23,728 nt of DNA, taken from NCBI GenBank assembly GCA_015499995.1, contig JADNRV010000583.1, positions 1 to 23,728 of the forward strand. Direction: 5' to 3'. The first letter of the stretch is position 1. Each line of letters starts with the position of its first letter. Below, piece after piece: positions 22,191-23,728 of the stretch. The notes under the pieces are model-generated. The model had not been told where the DNA came from, searched no databases, and saw only the letters and a list, made by a program, of their open reading frames with translations. The DNA is from Flammula alnicola (taxonomy: Eukaryota; Basidiomycota; Agaricomycetes; Agaricales; Strophariaceae). Made by a program: the position numbers and the translations under genes.

Positions 22191-23728
22191 ATGGACGCCG
22201 AATGCAGTACGCCTAGTACTCACGAGGCAGACGGTGCAGGCAATAACAATGCACCCGAACCATCTGAACATTCCGCGCCAAATGTTGAAGCGGCACCAGA
22301 ACAGCAGACGACCTGGAACAATTGCAAGGCTTCAAAAAGTAGCCAAGAGGGAGCACCAGATACTTCTCCGATGGAAGAAGTCTCAGAAACAAAGGCCACG
22401 CGAAAGAGACGCAAGATAACGAAAAATACTTCTCAGGCTGAAGCAACGGCGGACAAAGCTGCAGAACAGAAAACTACGCAGAGAAGCCGAAAGAAACCTT
22501 ACAAGCTGCCTGGCCTTCCCGGAATGCCTCTCGATGTTCTCTTTGAGGTCTGTCAACTTTCGTTGTTGTCCGTCTCTTTATTGACAATGACAATGGCATT
22601 TAATACAGATTTTCAAACACCTCATGCCTTACGACCTTCTCAAGTTAGCGAGAATAACGAAAGATTTCAGAAGCTTACTTCTCAACAAATCTAGTATCTC
22701 CGTGTGGAGGGCTGCCCTACACAACGTTCCAGGTTTGCCTGAATGTCCGCCCGGAATGAGTGAGCCAGCCTGGGCCAACCTCGTATTCTTCCCCCATTGC
22801 TATGTCAGGATGTTCCTCTCCTTCTCGAAGCACTGAAAATGAATAATTTCCTTAGTATTGCCAAACACATTCCCCAAATGTGGAGTGGCGGTTTGGGGTG
22901 CGAATATGTCTAAAATGTTCCAAAGAGCAGTAAGTTCGCATTTCATGATTCCTGCCAGCCTGCTGATTGTCTTCGTTCGTAGCTTGGGAGATCTTCGCCA
23001 ACAGATTCGGCAGAAGTTCTTCCATGAAGAATTTGAAAAGAATGCTTTCATAAGGATTGGCTCGGAAGCGATTCAATCCGTGATTCCTACCCGTCTGGCA
23101 AGTGCGTGGGGTGTTTCTGTTTTGCAGTTTAACATTTAACGCAAGTATTTGGTTTCTGTAGAACGTGGTGTTAAGCTCCACCTTCTCTCTGACTATGATG
23201 CGGTCGAGAAAGAATACAATTCTCTTGACGAAGAAAGTCGCCAGGCATATATTTGTGAAAGGAAACGAGTTGTCCAAGATATCATTAAGGTACTTATATT
23301 CTCACCTATCTCAGCACTGAACATGATGAAGTCTTGTCACCCTATTAGCATGCGAACCTCTGCGAAGCTTGGGAAAAGTCACAGACGCAAAACCGTGATA
23401 CAGAATTGTCCCAGCTCAGGGAGGAAAGAAGACGTGGGTACGTAAATCGGTTAAATAGGATGGGATCGTTTAATCCATTCTCATTATATCTTAGCATAAT
23501 CCAGAAGCTTGAAGAGCTTGGATGGGCGAGTGAAATCCAAAGTATCCGCCTTCCTGATTCGTTCGCACAACATAAGCTTGTAAACCGCCCTCAACGTCTA
23601 ACTGACAGAAGTGGGTGGTTTTCATATGTCAGACCTCCTTGATACTGACTACGGCTCATTCCTGGTAGTATGGGCGAATATCAAAGACGAGATTCTAGAA
23701 TATATGCAACAAATGCGAGACAAGCGCC
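22191..23728 (+). CDS. F-box protein with a Cys-rich segment, 3' end outside window
   Basis: F-box proteins bind Skp1 and select substrates for SCF ubiquitin ligases. Exons are 22191-22547, 22609-22803, 22856-22929, 22983-23101, 23162-23289, 23349-23437, 23495-23610 and 23669 onward; all phases close. The first 110 residues are polar and disordered, with basic runs (ATRKRRKITKN, RSRKKPYK) that could be nuclear signals. The F-box spans PGMPLDVLFEIFKHLMPYDL to about residue 160. A four-cysteine motif follows, HCYYCQ then CLKC about 20 residues on, the arrangement common in the large F-box families of Agaricomycetes. Charged helical sequence follows (DYDAVEKEYNSLDEESRQAY; LSQLREERRRG), then LTDR and IWANIKDEILEY at the edge. 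The start was chosen as the first ATG in frame before the F-box; the substrate is unknown. Confidence 0.85.

Overview
The window looks like nuclear DNA of a basidiomycete, most likely a mushroom-forming Agaricomycete. Genes are dense with introns of about 45-70 nt using GT..AG borders. The proteins read best as basidiomycete versions of conserved eukaryotic families, and the right edge carries an F-box gene of a kind common in Agaricomycetes. No rRNA, tRNA, CRISPR or complete mobile element was found.

Layout, left to right: (1) the 5' end of a minus-strand gene leaving the window, tentatively Fab1/PIKfyve-like (<1-477); (2) COP9 signalosome subunit 2, plus strand, 12 exons (739-2786); (3) mitochondrial ribosomal protein mL40/MRPL28, minus, one exon (2987-3553); (4) a 1.7 kb gene-poor gap holding a truncated copy of the 3' end of a gene found again at 12.5 kb; (5) a diverged but complete enolase, plus, 7 exons (5274-6962); (6) a TBC-domain Rab GAP, minus, 4 exons (7450-9868); (7) a weak small ORF (10143) followed by a transposase-like remnant and a gene-poor 2.2 kb; (8) an unrecognised 122-aa ORF, minus (12547-12915); (9) a second, canonical enolase, minus, with the same seven-exon structure (13163-14827); (10) the ribosome-assembly GTPase Nog2, minus, 8 exons (15148-17518); (11) an importin-9/Kap114-type karyopherin, minus, 19 exons (17719-21790); (12) an F-box gene, plus, running off the right edge (22191->23728).

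Most genes are unrelated housekeeping functions: protein degradation control (CSN2, F-box), mitochondrial translation (mL40), glycolysis (two enolases), membrane traffic (TBC, perhaps Fab1), 60S assembly (Nog2) and nuclear import (importin-9). They do not form a pathway. The most notable features are the two enolases facing each other with identical exon architecture, one carrying unusual residues beside an intact catalytic set; a recent inverted gene-fragment duplication 7.7 kb apart; and a cluster of single-base losses that break the reading frames of the first two genes while the encoded protein stays conserved. That last pattern points to sequence error rather than gene decay. I did not find a convincing new defence, toxin or mobile system.
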